The notes beneath the pieces were generated by a model. That model was not told the origin of the DNA and searched no databases. It saw only the letters and a program-made list of their open reading frames with translations. Of a stretch of DNA of 64,000 bases, positions 26,278 to 35,014 are shown one piece after another (within the stretch, counting starts at the first letter, position 1; each line of letters opens with the position of its first letter). The DNA is from an uncultured Alphaproteobacteria bacterium (lineage in GTDB: Bacteria; Pseudomonadota; Alphaproteobacteria; GCA-2731375): contig CATOSZ010000009.1 of NCBI GenBank assembly GCA_951812805.1, positions 382,501-446,500 of the forward strand, written 5' to 3'. Made by a program: the position numbers and the translations under genes.

Positions 26278-29200
26278 TCAATTCCTCGTCCCGAGAGCTG
26301 CCGAGGCCTCCGCGGCGGAATCGCGCCACGGCACATTGCCCTGTCGTTCGGCGATGGCGACCGCGGCTTCATATGCCGCCATTGCCTCCTCCGACCGACC
26401 GGTCCCTTCCAGCACGACGCCGCGGAGGCGATACATCTCCGGTTCGAAGAAGAGCTGGCTGGTGACTTCGATGCGCTCGCGAACCTGGTCGAGGATCCGC
26501 AATGCCTCGTCCGGCTCACAGTTCCGATGGTGGGCTTCGGCGAGATAGAGCAGATGGAACGACAGGAACTGCCCCGCGCCGCTCGCCACATAGCGATCGA
26601 TGGCGTTCGTCAGCTTGGCGATCCCGGCTTCCGGCCGCCCCTCCAACACGTCCGCGATGCCATACCCGATATCGCTTGCCACCGCCCAGTACATGCCGCC
26701 GGTGCGTTGGGTATAGCGCTGCACGCGCGCGGCGCCGGCGCGCGTTTTCACCGCGTCCCGCGCGAAGGCGCTCAAGTACATGTCGTAGATCATGACCGCC
26801 GCTATCGTGTTGGGATTGCGGGTCTGGCCGGCGATGCCCTCGACGAGCCGGGCCGAGCGCTGGAAGGCCGCTTCGCCCTCGCCGAGCGCCCATTCGATGT
26901 GGGCGAGCACCGCGGGACTGTGAAGGAGCGGGTCCTGCGCGAAGCCCGCCGGCAGCTGCGCCGACAGGTCCTCCACAAAGTCGACGATCGGATCGAGGAT
27001 CGCCCGGGCCGCGCGCAGATCGCCCATCTGATACAGCGTCGAGGCCTGGGGTCGGGCGGGAACGGCGCGCATCCACGCCGCGCCGTGACGTTCGGCCAAC
27101 CCGGCCATGTCGTCCGCGATTCCCCGGGCCTCGACGTAGTTGCCGGCAATGATCTGGCTTTGGTATTGGCCATACAGCGCCAGCATGCGTAGCTCGGCGT
27201 CATCGGCGGACGCCGCCAGGGCCGCGGCGCGGTCATAGGTCGCCATGGTCGTTGGAAAGCCGGCACCGAAGGCACCGACCTGGGCCTGCCCGAGGCGCAG
27301 CAGCAGGCGGCATTCCCGCGCTGTATCGCTCGACGTCCCCGCGCCGCGCATCAGCCGTAGCGCTGCCTCGTAGTGCGCCGCGGCCTCCGGCTGTGCCGAG
27401 CGGGCCGCGGCCCCGTCACCCGCCCGCTCCCACCATTCGAGGGCCTGCGCGCCGTCGCCGCCCCGTTCATAGTGTCGCGCCAGAACCTCGGGGCTGACCC
27501 CGGGACCGTCGTCCTTCGAAAGGGCGCCCGCGATCGCCAGATGCAGGGCGTGCCGGCGCTGGCGCAGCAGGCTTTCGTACGCGATGTCTTGAACGAGCGC
27601 GTGCTTGAAGACGTAGGCTTCGCCCTCGTCCTGGCCGGCGCGGAAGATGAGCTGGGAGTCGACCAGGGAATCGAGGCCGGCGTCGAGATCGATGTCCCGG
27701 TCGGCGACTTCCGCGATCAGCCCACGTCCGAACTCGCGGCCGATCACCGCGCCGATCTGGGCGATCTCCTTCGCCGGTCCCAGCCGGTCGAGGCGGGCCA
27801 TCAACGAGCCTTGCAGCGTGACCGGAATTTCCGCGTCGGCAATGTCGACGCCGACTTCCGCGATCGCCTTCGTGAGTTCCTCGACGAAGAGCGGCACCCC
27901 GTCCGTGCGCTCGACGACGCGGGCGATGGCCTCGTCCGTCAGCGCCGGCCCGGCGACATCGCGGACCATCGTCACCACCTGGGCACGCGAGAGGCGGGCG
28001 AGGTTCAACGTCGTCACATGGCCCTGGCCGTGGAACGGGCCCGACCACTCCGGCCGGTGGGTGATCAGCAGCAAGACGGGCCGATCCGTGAGGCGAGGAA
28101 CGATTTCAGCAATGAAGTCCTGGGTCGTCGGATCGATCCAATGGGCGTCTTCCAACACGAAGAGGACCGGCCCGGCACGCGCGCGAGCGAGAATCTGGTC
28201 TTGCAGCGCCCGCAGCGTCGCCATCCGCTGCTGCGCCGCCGTCATCTCCAGCGCGCCATAGCGTGCCGTGGCCGGTATCGACAGCAGGGCCGCCATCAAG
28301 GGGGCGGCCTCCGGATTATCCCCCATCACATGCCGCAGATGCGCCTCCAGACGGTCGAGGTTCGCCCCGGGCGCCTCGCCCGCCGCGATGCCGGCGGCGC
28401 GTTCGAGCTGCCGGATCGCCGGATAGAGTGCGGAGTTCACATGGTTCGGCGAACACTGATAAAGCGTGCCGGCGTGCCCGTCGCCCTCGATCCGGTCGCG
28501 GAAGGCGCGGACGATGCGGGACTTGCCGATGCCGGGCTCGCCCGAGATCAGCACGACCTGCCCCTCGCCCGCGCACGCCTGGCTCCAGCGGTCCAGCAGC
28601 ATCCCGACCTCGTGCGTGCGTCCGATGAAGGCCGTCAGCCGCCGATCCGGCGCGTCGAACCGGCTCTCGATGGCGCGCTCGGCCCGCACGGCCCACGCCT
28701 CGATCGGTCCCTCGAAACCCTTCAGCGCTTGGGGACCGAGATCGTCGAGGTCGAAGACGCCGCCGACGATGGCACGCGTCGTCGGGCCGATGACCACGCC
28801 GCCGGGCTCGGCGACGCCCTGCAAACGGGCGGCCAGATTGGGGGTTTCGCCCGTCACCATTTGTTCCGGCCCGACGGCGCCCGCCTCCAGCTCGCCGACG
28901 ACGACCTGCCCGGTCGCGATGCCGACGCGCGCGGCCAGCAGCTCGCCCGAACCTTCGCCAAGCGGCAGCCGGCCGACCGCGGCCACGGCATCGAGCCCCG
29001 CCCGGACGGCTTGCATCGCCTGGTCTTCCCCGGAACTCGGCCAACCGAAATAGGCGAGAACACCGTCGCCCAACCAGTTCGCCAGATAGCCGTCGTTCCG
29101 CTCGATGACCGCGGCGACGGCCGTCTGGTAGCGTTGCATGAGGTCCCGGAGATCCTCGGGATCGAGCCGGCCGGACAATTCGGTCGATCCCACCAGGTCG

Positions 29201-29475
29201 ACGAACATCACCGTGAGCTGTCGCCGCTCGGCCTCCTGGGACGGTGTTGCCGGCGCGGACGGCCCGACCGTGGCGACGGCGGCCCCGTCCACCGACGGGA
29301 GATCCGCAAGCGCGCGCGCCAACCGTTTGCGATGACCCAACGAAAGACCGAGTTCTCTCAGCTCCTCGTCGGAAAGGTCGGGGAGGATCTCGAGGTCGAT
29401 ATCGTTGTCGGCAAAGGTCTCGGCGTATTTGCCGAGCCCCAGATTCTCCAGCCACCCGCCGATACTGGCCGACAA
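26278..29475 (-). CDS. SAM domain-adenylate/guanylate cyclase-AAA ATPase-TPR regulator
   Basis: 1065 residues. Order: SAM domain (about 5-60, WLENLGLGKYAETFADNDID, with SLGHRKRLARAL), class III cyclase domain (about 85-255, VMFVDLVGSTELSGRLD and YLANWLGDGVLAYFGWP), AAA-type ATPase (from FIGRTHEV, Walker A SGEPGIGKS about 318, Walker B LFVLEDAHWID about 440), then tetratricopeptide-like helices to the C-terminus. Soluble. Such multidomain cyclases are frequent in rhizobia and relatives, and no ligand is known. It is convergent with the dioxygenase gene. This is the second of three class III cyclases in the window. Confidence 0.84.
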   Translation of the reverse strand: MSASIGGWLENLGLGKYAETFADNDIDLEILPDLSDEELRELGLSLGHRKRLARALADLPSVDGAAVATVGPSAPATPSQEAERRQLTVMFVDLVGSTELSGRLDPEDLRDLMQRYQTAVAAVIERNDGYLANWLGDGVLAYFGWPSSGEDQAMQAVRAGLDAVAAVGRLPLGEGSGELLAARVGIATGQVVVGELEAGAVGPEQMVTGETPNLAARLQGVAEPGGVVIGPTTRAIVGGVFDLDDLGPQALKGFEGPIEAWAVRAERAIESRFDAPDRRLTAFIGRTHEVGMLLDRWSQACAGEGQVVLISGEPGIGKSRIVRAFRDRIEGDGHAGTLYQCSPNHVNSALYPAIRQLERAAGIAAGEAPGANLDRLEAHLRHVMGDNPEAAPLMAALLSIPATARYGALEMTAAQQRMATLRALQDQILARARAGPVLFVLEDAHWIDPTTQDFIAEIVPRLTDRPVLLLITHRPEWSGPFHGQGHVTTLNLARLSRAQVVTMVRDVAGPALTDEAIARVVERTDGVPLFVEELTKAIAEVGVDIADAEIPVTLQGSLMARLDRLGPAKEIAQIGAVIGREFGRGLIAEVADRDIDLDAGLDSLVDSQLIFRAGQDEGEAYVFKHALVQDIAYESLLRQRRHALHLAIAGALSKDDGPGVSPEVLARHYERGGDGAQALEWWERAGDGAAARSAQPEAAAHYEAALRLMRGAGTSSDTARECRLLLRLGQAQVGAFGAGFPTTMATYDRAAALAASADDAELRMLALYGQYQSQIIAGNYVEARGIADDMAGLAERHGAAWMRAVPARPQASTLYQMGDLRAARAILDPIVDFVEDLSAQLPAGFAQDPLLHSPAVLAHIEWALGEGEAAFQRSARLVEGIAGQTRNPNTIAAVMIYDMYLSAFARDAVKTRAGAARVQRYTQRTGGMYWAVASDIGYGIADVLEGRPEAGIAKLTNAIDRYVASGAGQFLSFHLLYLAEAHHRNCEPDEALRILDQVRERIEVTSQLFFEPEMYRLRGVVLEGTGRSEEAMAAYEAAVAIAERQGNVPWRDSAAEASAALGTRN

Positions 29476-29632
29476 AGCACGCCCTCCGTTGCCGGCAGCG
29501 TATCAGATCCAAGATAGGGCGGCATGCCGGGCCCGGGTCCGAGGCGGGTCAGCCCGCCGCGCCCGCGCCCTACAAGCAACCACAAGCCGCGCCGGCCTTG
29601 TTGAAGGGACTGTCGTCGATCGGCTCGCCCGC

Positions 29633-29941
29633 TTACATTATCATTTGTGCCGCATACCAATTCCAGGCCGCTCTCTCGGCTTGGGCAAAGCTCAAAACGC
29701 CAATCCCGTCCGCGGCCTCCCGGTCGTCCGCAACCCCCAGACGCTGGTCGGCGAATTTACGCCGGCCACGGACGAAACGCGCGATCCAGATCCCTTGCGA
29801 CCGGGTCCTGAGGTAGCCGAGATGCGAACGTCGATCCAGGACCTGCCAATAGGGCCTGGGACCGGCGGCGAGCGCGCCTCTCACCGAGCGGTCGCGGAGG
29901 TCGATCTGGGGTTTCCTCAATCTCATGCCCGGAATTCCCAT
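29633..29941 (-). pseudogene. Tyrosine-type integrase, N-terminal remnant
   Basis: About 95 codons from the ATG at 29941 read like the N-terminus of alphaproteobacterial tyrosine recombinases: GPRPYWQVLDRRSHLGYLR, then IWIARF, GVADDREAADG and VLSFAQAERAA. The frame then ends in unrelated codons, and no catalytic R-H-R-Y domain follows, so the 3' three-quarters are missing. It occupies most of the 658-bp gap between the cyclase and abiEi. The remaining 29942-30133 is AT-richer and holds the abiEi promoter, including a direct repeat GAAAATAT x2 at 30111-30126. It is likely the scar of the island that brought the AbiE genes. Confidence 0.6.
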
Positions 29942-30133
29942 CGGCGCGCGATGATTATCTTGATGGCAGCAGTGTAGCATCGACAGAAAGTAAGCCTACA
30001 GGCGCTCGCCACGTCCAACGCGTCATCTCTATCCTCCACGTATGCTCTGATTTATGGGCTTATGACGCTCAAATAAGGAATTCTTCAAAGTATCAGTTGG
30101 CCATTGCTTTGAAAATATGAAAATATCGGTGCT

Positions 30134-30964
30134 ATGAATGTTGAAAGATCAGAAAACCTAAAGAAACTATTGGAGGCAGTCCCTGCCGGATACCTCGTCG
30201 ATGCCAAATGGCTGACCAATCAACGGATCGCCTATGAGAGCTTCCGCGACTACGTCAAACGCGGCTGGCTGGAGCGACTGGAACGCGGGGTGTTCCGCCG
30301 CCCGCTCCCGCAGGCCGCACAGCGCAACACGATCGACTGGAAGATTTGCCTGCTTTCGATCCAGCACATCATGGGCTACGAGATCCACGTCGGTGGTTCG
30401 ACCGCGCTCGGCCTGCAAGGCCATGCCCATTACCTATCGCTCGATACGACCGGCACAATCTGGATCTACGGCAAAGGCATCCCGAACTGGCTGCATAAAC
30501 TACCGCTCGACGCCAAGCTCGCCACACGCCGTCTCTCGCTCTTCGCCGATCCCACCCTCGGCCTGACAAGCGCAGACGCTCGGGACGACGGCCTCCCCGA
30601 TCTGCCCTGGAACTGGTCTCTGCACATGTCCGGACCCGAGCGGGCAATTTTCGAAGCGCTCGACGAACTCCCCACACGGGAGAGCTTTCATAACCTCGAC
30701 ATGATCTTCGAAGGTACGACGACCCTGCGCCCGAAGTTGCTGACGGCGCTTTTACACAGCTGCAAGAAGATCAAGGTCAAGCGTTTGTTCTTCGTTTTCG
30801 CCGACCGCCACGGGCATGCCTGGCGCAGGCGCCTCGACCCAGAGGACTACAACCTGGGCTCTGGCGACCGCGCGCTCATCAAGGGTGGGAAGATACATCC
30901 GCGCTATCGAATTATGGTGCCGCCTGAATTCGCCACCACACGAGCGACCGGCAATGGTACGTGA
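30134..30964 (+). CDS. abiEi: AbiEi antitoxin / transcriptional regulator of type IV TA system
   Basis: 276 residues. The N-terminal winged helix (PAGYLVDAKWLTNQRIAYES, then FRDYVKRGWLERLERGVF, then RR) is the AbiEi antitoxin DNA-binding domain, and the C-terminal part includes SGPERAIFEALDELP typical of the family. It represses its own operon and counteracts the AbiEii nucleotidyltransferase toxin without direct binding (type IV). It overlaps abiEii by 11 bp. Codon use and upstream DNA are less GC-rich than the surroundings, suggesting transfer. No strong ribosome site precedes the ATG. Confidence 0.83.
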   Translation: MNVERSENLKKLLEAVPAGYLVDAKWLTNQRIAYESFRDYVKRGWLERLERGVFRRPLPQAAQRNTIDWKICLLSIQHIMGYEIHVGGSTALGLQGHAHYLSLDTTGTIWIYGKGIPNWLHKLPLDAKLATRRLSLFADPTLGLTSADARDDGLPDLPWNWSLHMSGPERAIFEALDELPTRESFHNLDMIFEGTTTLRPKLLTALLHSCKKIKVKRLFFVFADRHGHAWRRRLDPEDYNLGSGDRALIKGGKIHPRYRIMVPPEFATTRATGNGT

Positions 30965-31880
30965 GCTATATGCCGCCCAGGCAGCGATGCTGGTACGCGT
31001 CCTGCCCTATGTCGCGGAGGAGGAATGCTTCGCACTCAAGGGCGGCACGGCGATCAACATGTTCTATCGTGATCTGCCACGCCTGTCGGTCGATATCGAC
31101 CTGGCTTACCTGCCGATCCAAGATCGCGACCAGAGCCTTACCGAAATCTGCGCGGCCCTCGACCGCATCACAGAACGTATCAATCGCGCCCTCCACCTCG
31201 GTGAGGCACGTCGTATTGCGGGCGATGGTGCCACCCGCATTCAGGTCTGGCAGGGTAGAGCTCGGATCAAGATCGAAACCTCGCCAGTAGCACGCGGCGT
31301 CCTCCACGAACCGGAGCACCGCACCGTCACCGACGCCGTCGAGGAAGAATTCGGCTTCGCGGAAATCAAAGTCGTCTCGTTCGAGGACCTGTTCGGCGGC
31401 AAGCTGCATGCCGCAGTCGATCGCCAGCATCCGCGCGACCTGTTCGATGTGCATCTGCTGTATCAAAACGAAGGCCTGACCGACGCTCTGTTCCGAACCT
31501 TCCTCATTTACATCGCGAGCTCGCCGCGTCCGGCACACGAGCTCCTGAACCCCAACCCGATCGCACTCGATCAGCCCTATGCGCGGGAATTTGAGGGAAT
31601 GACGCGGACGCCTGTCGACCTCGCCGCTCTCACCGACACCCGCGCACGGCTATTTGCCGATCTGCGCACCCGCCTCGATAACCCAGCCCGTACATTCCTG
31701 CTGAGCCTGCATGACGGCGCACCGGATTTCGATGCCATCAATGTACCGAAGGCAGCGGAACTCCCAGCCGTGCGCTGGAAGCTGATCAACCTGAACAAGC
31801 TTAAGACGGAGAACCCCGTAAAACATGAAGAGCAGCGCGGGGAGCTTGAAAAGCTATTTTCAGACGCAAGACAGAACTAG
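30954..31880 (+). CDS. abiEii: AbiEii-type nucleotidyltransferase toxin
   Basis: 308 residues from the ATG at 30954, which overlaps the abiEi stop. It has the DNA polymerase beta-like nucleotidyltransferase signature: FALKGGTAINMFYRDLPR, then LSVDIDLAY with the paired acidic residues, and KLHAAVDRQHPRDLFDVHLL, the conserved lysine/aspartate motif of AbiEii/AbiGii toxins. Family members block growth or phage multiplication by adding nucleotides to tRNA or other targets. It appears complete. The following 154 bp to the convergent amidohydrolase show no gene. Confidence 0.84.
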   Translation: MVRELYAAQAAMLVRVLPYVAEEECFALKGGTAINMFYRDLPRLSVDIDLAYLPIQDRDQSLTEICAALDRITERINRALHLGEARRIAGDGATRIQVWQGRARIKIETSPVARGVLHEPEHRTVTDAVEEEFGFAEIKVVSFEDLFGGKLHAAVDRQHPRDLFDVHLLYQNEGLTDALFRTFLIYIASSPRPAHELLNPNPIALDQPYAREFEGMTRTPVDLAALTDTRARLFADLRTRLDNPARTFLLSLHDGAPDFDAINVPKAAELPAVRWKLINLNKLKTENPVKHEEQRGELEKLFSDARQN

Positions 31881-32034
31881 AGCAAGCCACGGACAACCAG
31901 GACACCATGAAGAAGATCTCTGAAAATCACAGCTTCGCGGAAAACGGAAACACCACTACGCGCGGTGGACGTACACCTCGCGCAGCGCGCCAACCGGCCT
32001 CCCGCCATGATCCCATCCCACCAAACCGACAGCC

Positions 32035-33699
32035 TCACCCCCGCGTCACCCTCCCACCGACGACCGTCACCGCCGCGGCGATCTCCGGCAGCGCATCTTC
32101 CGCGCAGGTCAGCGGATCGCTATCCAGGATCGCCAGGTCGGCGGCCTTGCCGACTTCCAGCGTGCCCTTGAAGTCTTCCTCGAAACTCAGCCAGGCGCCT
32201 TCGCGGCTCGCCGCGGCCAGGGCTTCCGCGCGGCTGATCGCCTGGTCGGGGCCGAGCGGCCGGTCGCCGTAGCGCGGAAGGCGGGCGGTGACGTGATGGA
32301 TGGGGTGGAACAGGCTCGGCGGCACGTTGTCGGTCGCCAGCGAAACATGAACGCCCGCATCGATCAGGTCGCGCATCGGCAGCACGCGGCTGCCCGCGGC
32401 CTCGCCGTGTTCGGCGCGCAGCACCTCGCCCTCCTGCCAGATCCAGCGGTTCGAATAGGCCTGGCAGACCAGGCCGAGATCGCGGATGCGGGCGATCTCG
32501 TCCGCGTCGAACATGCCGATGTGCTCGATCAACCAGCGTTTGCCGCCGATGCCCACCTGCTTGTCGACGGCCTCGTAGACGTCGAGGATGTCCGCGTCGA
32601 AGGAGCCGGCGCGAATGCCGAGGCGGGCGCATTCGACCAGCATCTCGACCATTACCTCTTTCGGCAGGGCGGCGTTGAAGTTAAAGCCGGCCCAGCCGGT
32701 ATAGGGGCCCTGCAGGGCCCGCAGGCGGTTTTCCTCGCTATAGTCGCTTTCGGTATAGAGGCCGGCGAAGCGCAGATAGGCGTCGCCCAGGCCCCGCCCG
32801 GCGAGATGGCGGCCCCAGTCGGCCAGCAGGCGGCGAATGTCGGCCGGATCCGCTGAGGGCCAGGCCGGGCTCGCCATCAGTTGCGCACGTACCGCCGGCG
32901 GCCCCTCGGCGCGGAGTGCCTGGTAGGCGGCCAGCACCTCGGCGGCGATGCCGTGCCCCTCGAACACGCTGGTCGTGCCGAAGGAATTGTAGACCGCCAT
33001 GGAGCGGCGCAGCCCCTCGACGCGGTCCTCCCGGGCGAATTGCGGGATGCAGGCCATCAGGGTCTTCTCGACCAGCGGCTTGAAGGTGAACTCGTAGAGG
33101 ATGCCCGTCGGCTCCCCGGTGGCGTGATCGCGGTCGATCTGGATCGAAGGTGCGGGCGGCATGGTGGCCCGGCCGATGCCGGCCGCGTCGAGCGCACGGG
33201 AATTGGCGATGGAGACCAGCGGCAGCGTGTTGCGCCAATGACCCCAGATCGCACGGATATAGACCGGATGGTCGGGTGCGACCGCGTCAAGGTCATGCCG
33301 CGTCGGCCAGCGGTTTTCGGCGAGGAGGCCGGGCACGTCCTCGTAGAACGGCGGCAGGCCGATCGGCATGGTGACGATCCACTCGCCCTTCGGCGTGGCC
33401 CGGGCTAAAGCGGCGATGCGCGCGCAGATGCCGGCAACCGAACCGCAGCCGGCGAGGCTCGGCAGGCGTTCCTTCAGCCCCTCACGGTCCATGTGGGCAT
33501 GACCGTCGATCAGGCCGGGAACCACCGCGCGTCCGGCGGCGTCGATCCGCCGTGTATCGGGGCCCGCCAGGGCCTCGATCTCATCGTCGCGGCCGAGCGC
33601 GGTGATTGCTTCCCCGCGCACCGCCAGGGCCCGGACGATGCGGTCCTCGGGGTCGAGGGTAACGACCTTGCCGTTGGTGACGATCAGGTCCGCCGTCAT
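32035..33699 (-). CDS. Amidohydrolase family protein (YtcJ-like)
   Basis: 554 residues with a metal-dependent TIM-barrel hydrolase layout. The N-terminal composite domain is LIVTNGKVVTLDPEDRIVRA, and the metal-binding HxH is in VPGLIDGHAHMDREGL (about 63-70). Later metal/substrate residues lie in LIEHIGMFDADEI and VSLATDNVPPS, and the C-terminal GKAADLAILDSDPL closes the beta domain. This matches YtcJ/imidazolonepropionase-like amidohydrolases. The natural substrate is unknown. It is 65 bp upstream of nothing on its own strand except the P450 gene 65 bp before it, so the two may be co-transcribed (P450 first). Confidence 0.8.
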   Translation of the reverse strand: MTADLIVTNGKVVTLDPEDRIVRALAVRGEAITALGRDDEIEALAGPDTRRIDAAGRAVVPGLIDGHAHMDREGLKERLPSLAGCGSVAGICARIAALARATPKGEWIVTMPIGLPPFYEDVPGLLAENRWPTRHDLDAVAPDHPVYIRAIWGHWRNTLPLVSIANSRALDAAGIGRATMPPAPSIQIDRDHATGEPTGILYEFTFKPLVEKTLMACIPQFAREDRVEGLRRSMAVYNSFGTTSVFEGHGIAAEVLAAYQALRAEGPPAVRAQLMASPAWPSADPADIRRLLADWGRHLAGRGLGDAYLRFAGLYTESDYSEENRLRALQGPYTGWAGFNFNAALPKEVMVEMLVECARLGIRAGSFDADILDVYEAVDKQVGIGGKRWLIEHIGMFDADEIARIRDLGLVCQAYSNRWIWQEGEVLRAEHGEAAGSRVLPMRDLIDAGVHVSLATDNVPPSLFHPIHHVTARLPRYGDRPLGPDQAISRAEALAAASREGAWLSFEEDFKGTLEVGKAADLAILDSDPLTCAEDALPEIAAAVTVVGGRVTRG

Positions 33700-33764
33700 G
33701 CTTCCGCCTCCCGCGCTCCACGCCGGCCCACTCTGCCCGGGCCGGCGGACCTGTCAAGCGCAGG

Positions 33765-34970
33765 CTAGAAGCGGACGGGGACGCTGCGGGCGCCGCGGAC
33801 CTGGCCGGGCGACCAGGTGACGCCTTCGGAATCGCTCAACTCGAACTCCGGTATGCGCTGGAACCAGACCCTGAGCGCCACCTCCATTTCCATGCGCGCG
33901 AGGTTGGAGCCGGCGCAGCGGTGATGGCCGATGCCGAAGGCGACGTGGCGGTTGCGCTCGCGGTCGAGGACGACCTCGTCCGGCCGCTCGAAATGCGCGG
34001 GATCCCGGTTGGCGGCGGGCAGGTTCAACATCACCCGCTCGCCCCGCTGGATGCAGTGGCCGCCGACCTCGAAGTCTTCCATCGCGATGCGACCGACGGA
34101 GACCGGCGCATGAAAGCGCAGCATCTCCTCCACCGCCGCGGGGAAGAGATCCTCCTCGCGCGCCAGGCGCCGGCGGTCTTCGGCATGGGTGGCGAAGTGC
34201 AGCAGCGACGAGCCGAGCGAACTCCAGGTCGTGTCGATGCCGGCGGAGAGCAGCAGGACGCAGAGGTTGACGATCATGGCGTCGGCCAGCGGCGCGCCGT
34301 CGATCTCCGCCACCAGCAGGCGGGAGATATAGTCGTCGCGCGGCGCCTCGCGTCGTTCGGCGATCATCTCCTGGAAGAAATCTTTCATCGCGCGGCTGCT
34401 CTCGCGCCGAAGCTCGATATCGTCGAAGCCGAACTCGATCAGGCCGCGCACCCAGCCGACGAACTCGTCGCTGCGCGCCGGGTCGATCCCCAGCATGTGG
34501 CCGATGACCCGGGGCGTGAGCCGCTGGGCGTAGTCGGCGGCGGCATCGCAGTGGCCCTTATCGATGAAGGCGTCGATCAACTCGTGGCACAGCGCCTCGG
34601 TAAACGGGCGATGCGCCTCGACCGCCGACATGGTGAAGAACGGTAGGATCAGCCGGCGCCACGGCGTTTGTTCCGGCGGGTCCATCGTGATCGGCGGATT
34701 GAGGTGGCTGTTATAGTCGCCCAGCAGGTCCTTGTCCTCGGCCATCGGCGCGATCGAGACCTGCCGGTTGGACAGGATCGACGTCTCCCGCACCAGCGCC
34801 TGGCAATCGTCGTAGGTCGTCGCCATCCACATGCCGCCCCAACGCCCGGTGTGGGCGATCGGACATTTCGACTGCAACTCGCGCCAGACCGGTGCCGGAT
34901 CGCGGGTGTAGTCCTCATCGTAAATGTCGAAGTCGGTGGTCCAGTCCTGGACCGGAGCGTCATCGCGCAT
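33765..34970 (-). CDS. Cytochrome P450
   Basis: 401 residues from the ATG at 34970 (MRDDAPVQDW). Key motifs: I-helix LLSAGIDTTWSS, K-helix ExxR in EEMLRF, and the heme-binding loop FGIGHHRCAGSNLARME with the axial Cys. Soluble bacterial class I type, needing a ferredoxin partner not found nearby. It was once divergent from the iclR gene at 36641; an IS1182 element now begins 44 bp upstream of its start and has probably displaced or replaced the native promoter. The amidohydrolase gene follows on the same strand. Confidence 0.88.
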   Translation of the reverse strand: MRDDAPVQDWTTDFDIYDEDYTRDPAPVWRELQSKCPIAHTGRWGGMWMATTYDDCQALVRETSILSNRQVSIAPMAEDKDLLGDYNSHLNPPITMDPPEQTPWRRLILPFFTMSAVEAHRPFTEALCHELIDAFIDKGHCDAAADYAQRLTPRVIGHMLGIDPARSDEFVGWVRGLIEFGFDDIELRRESSRAMKDFFQEMIAERREAPRDDYISRLLVAEIDGAPLADAMIVNLCVLLLSAGIDTTWSSLGSSLLHFATHAEDRRRLAREEDLFPAAVEEMLRFHAPVSVGRIAMEDFEVGGHCIQRGERVMLNLPAANRDPAHFERPDEVVLDRERNRHVAFGIGHHRCAGSNLARMEMEVALRVWFQRIPEFELSDSEGVTWSPGQVRGARSVPVRF

Positions 34971-35014
34971 GACCGTTTCCCCGTTGTTCGCACGTCCCCG
35001 GGCACAGTCTCTAG

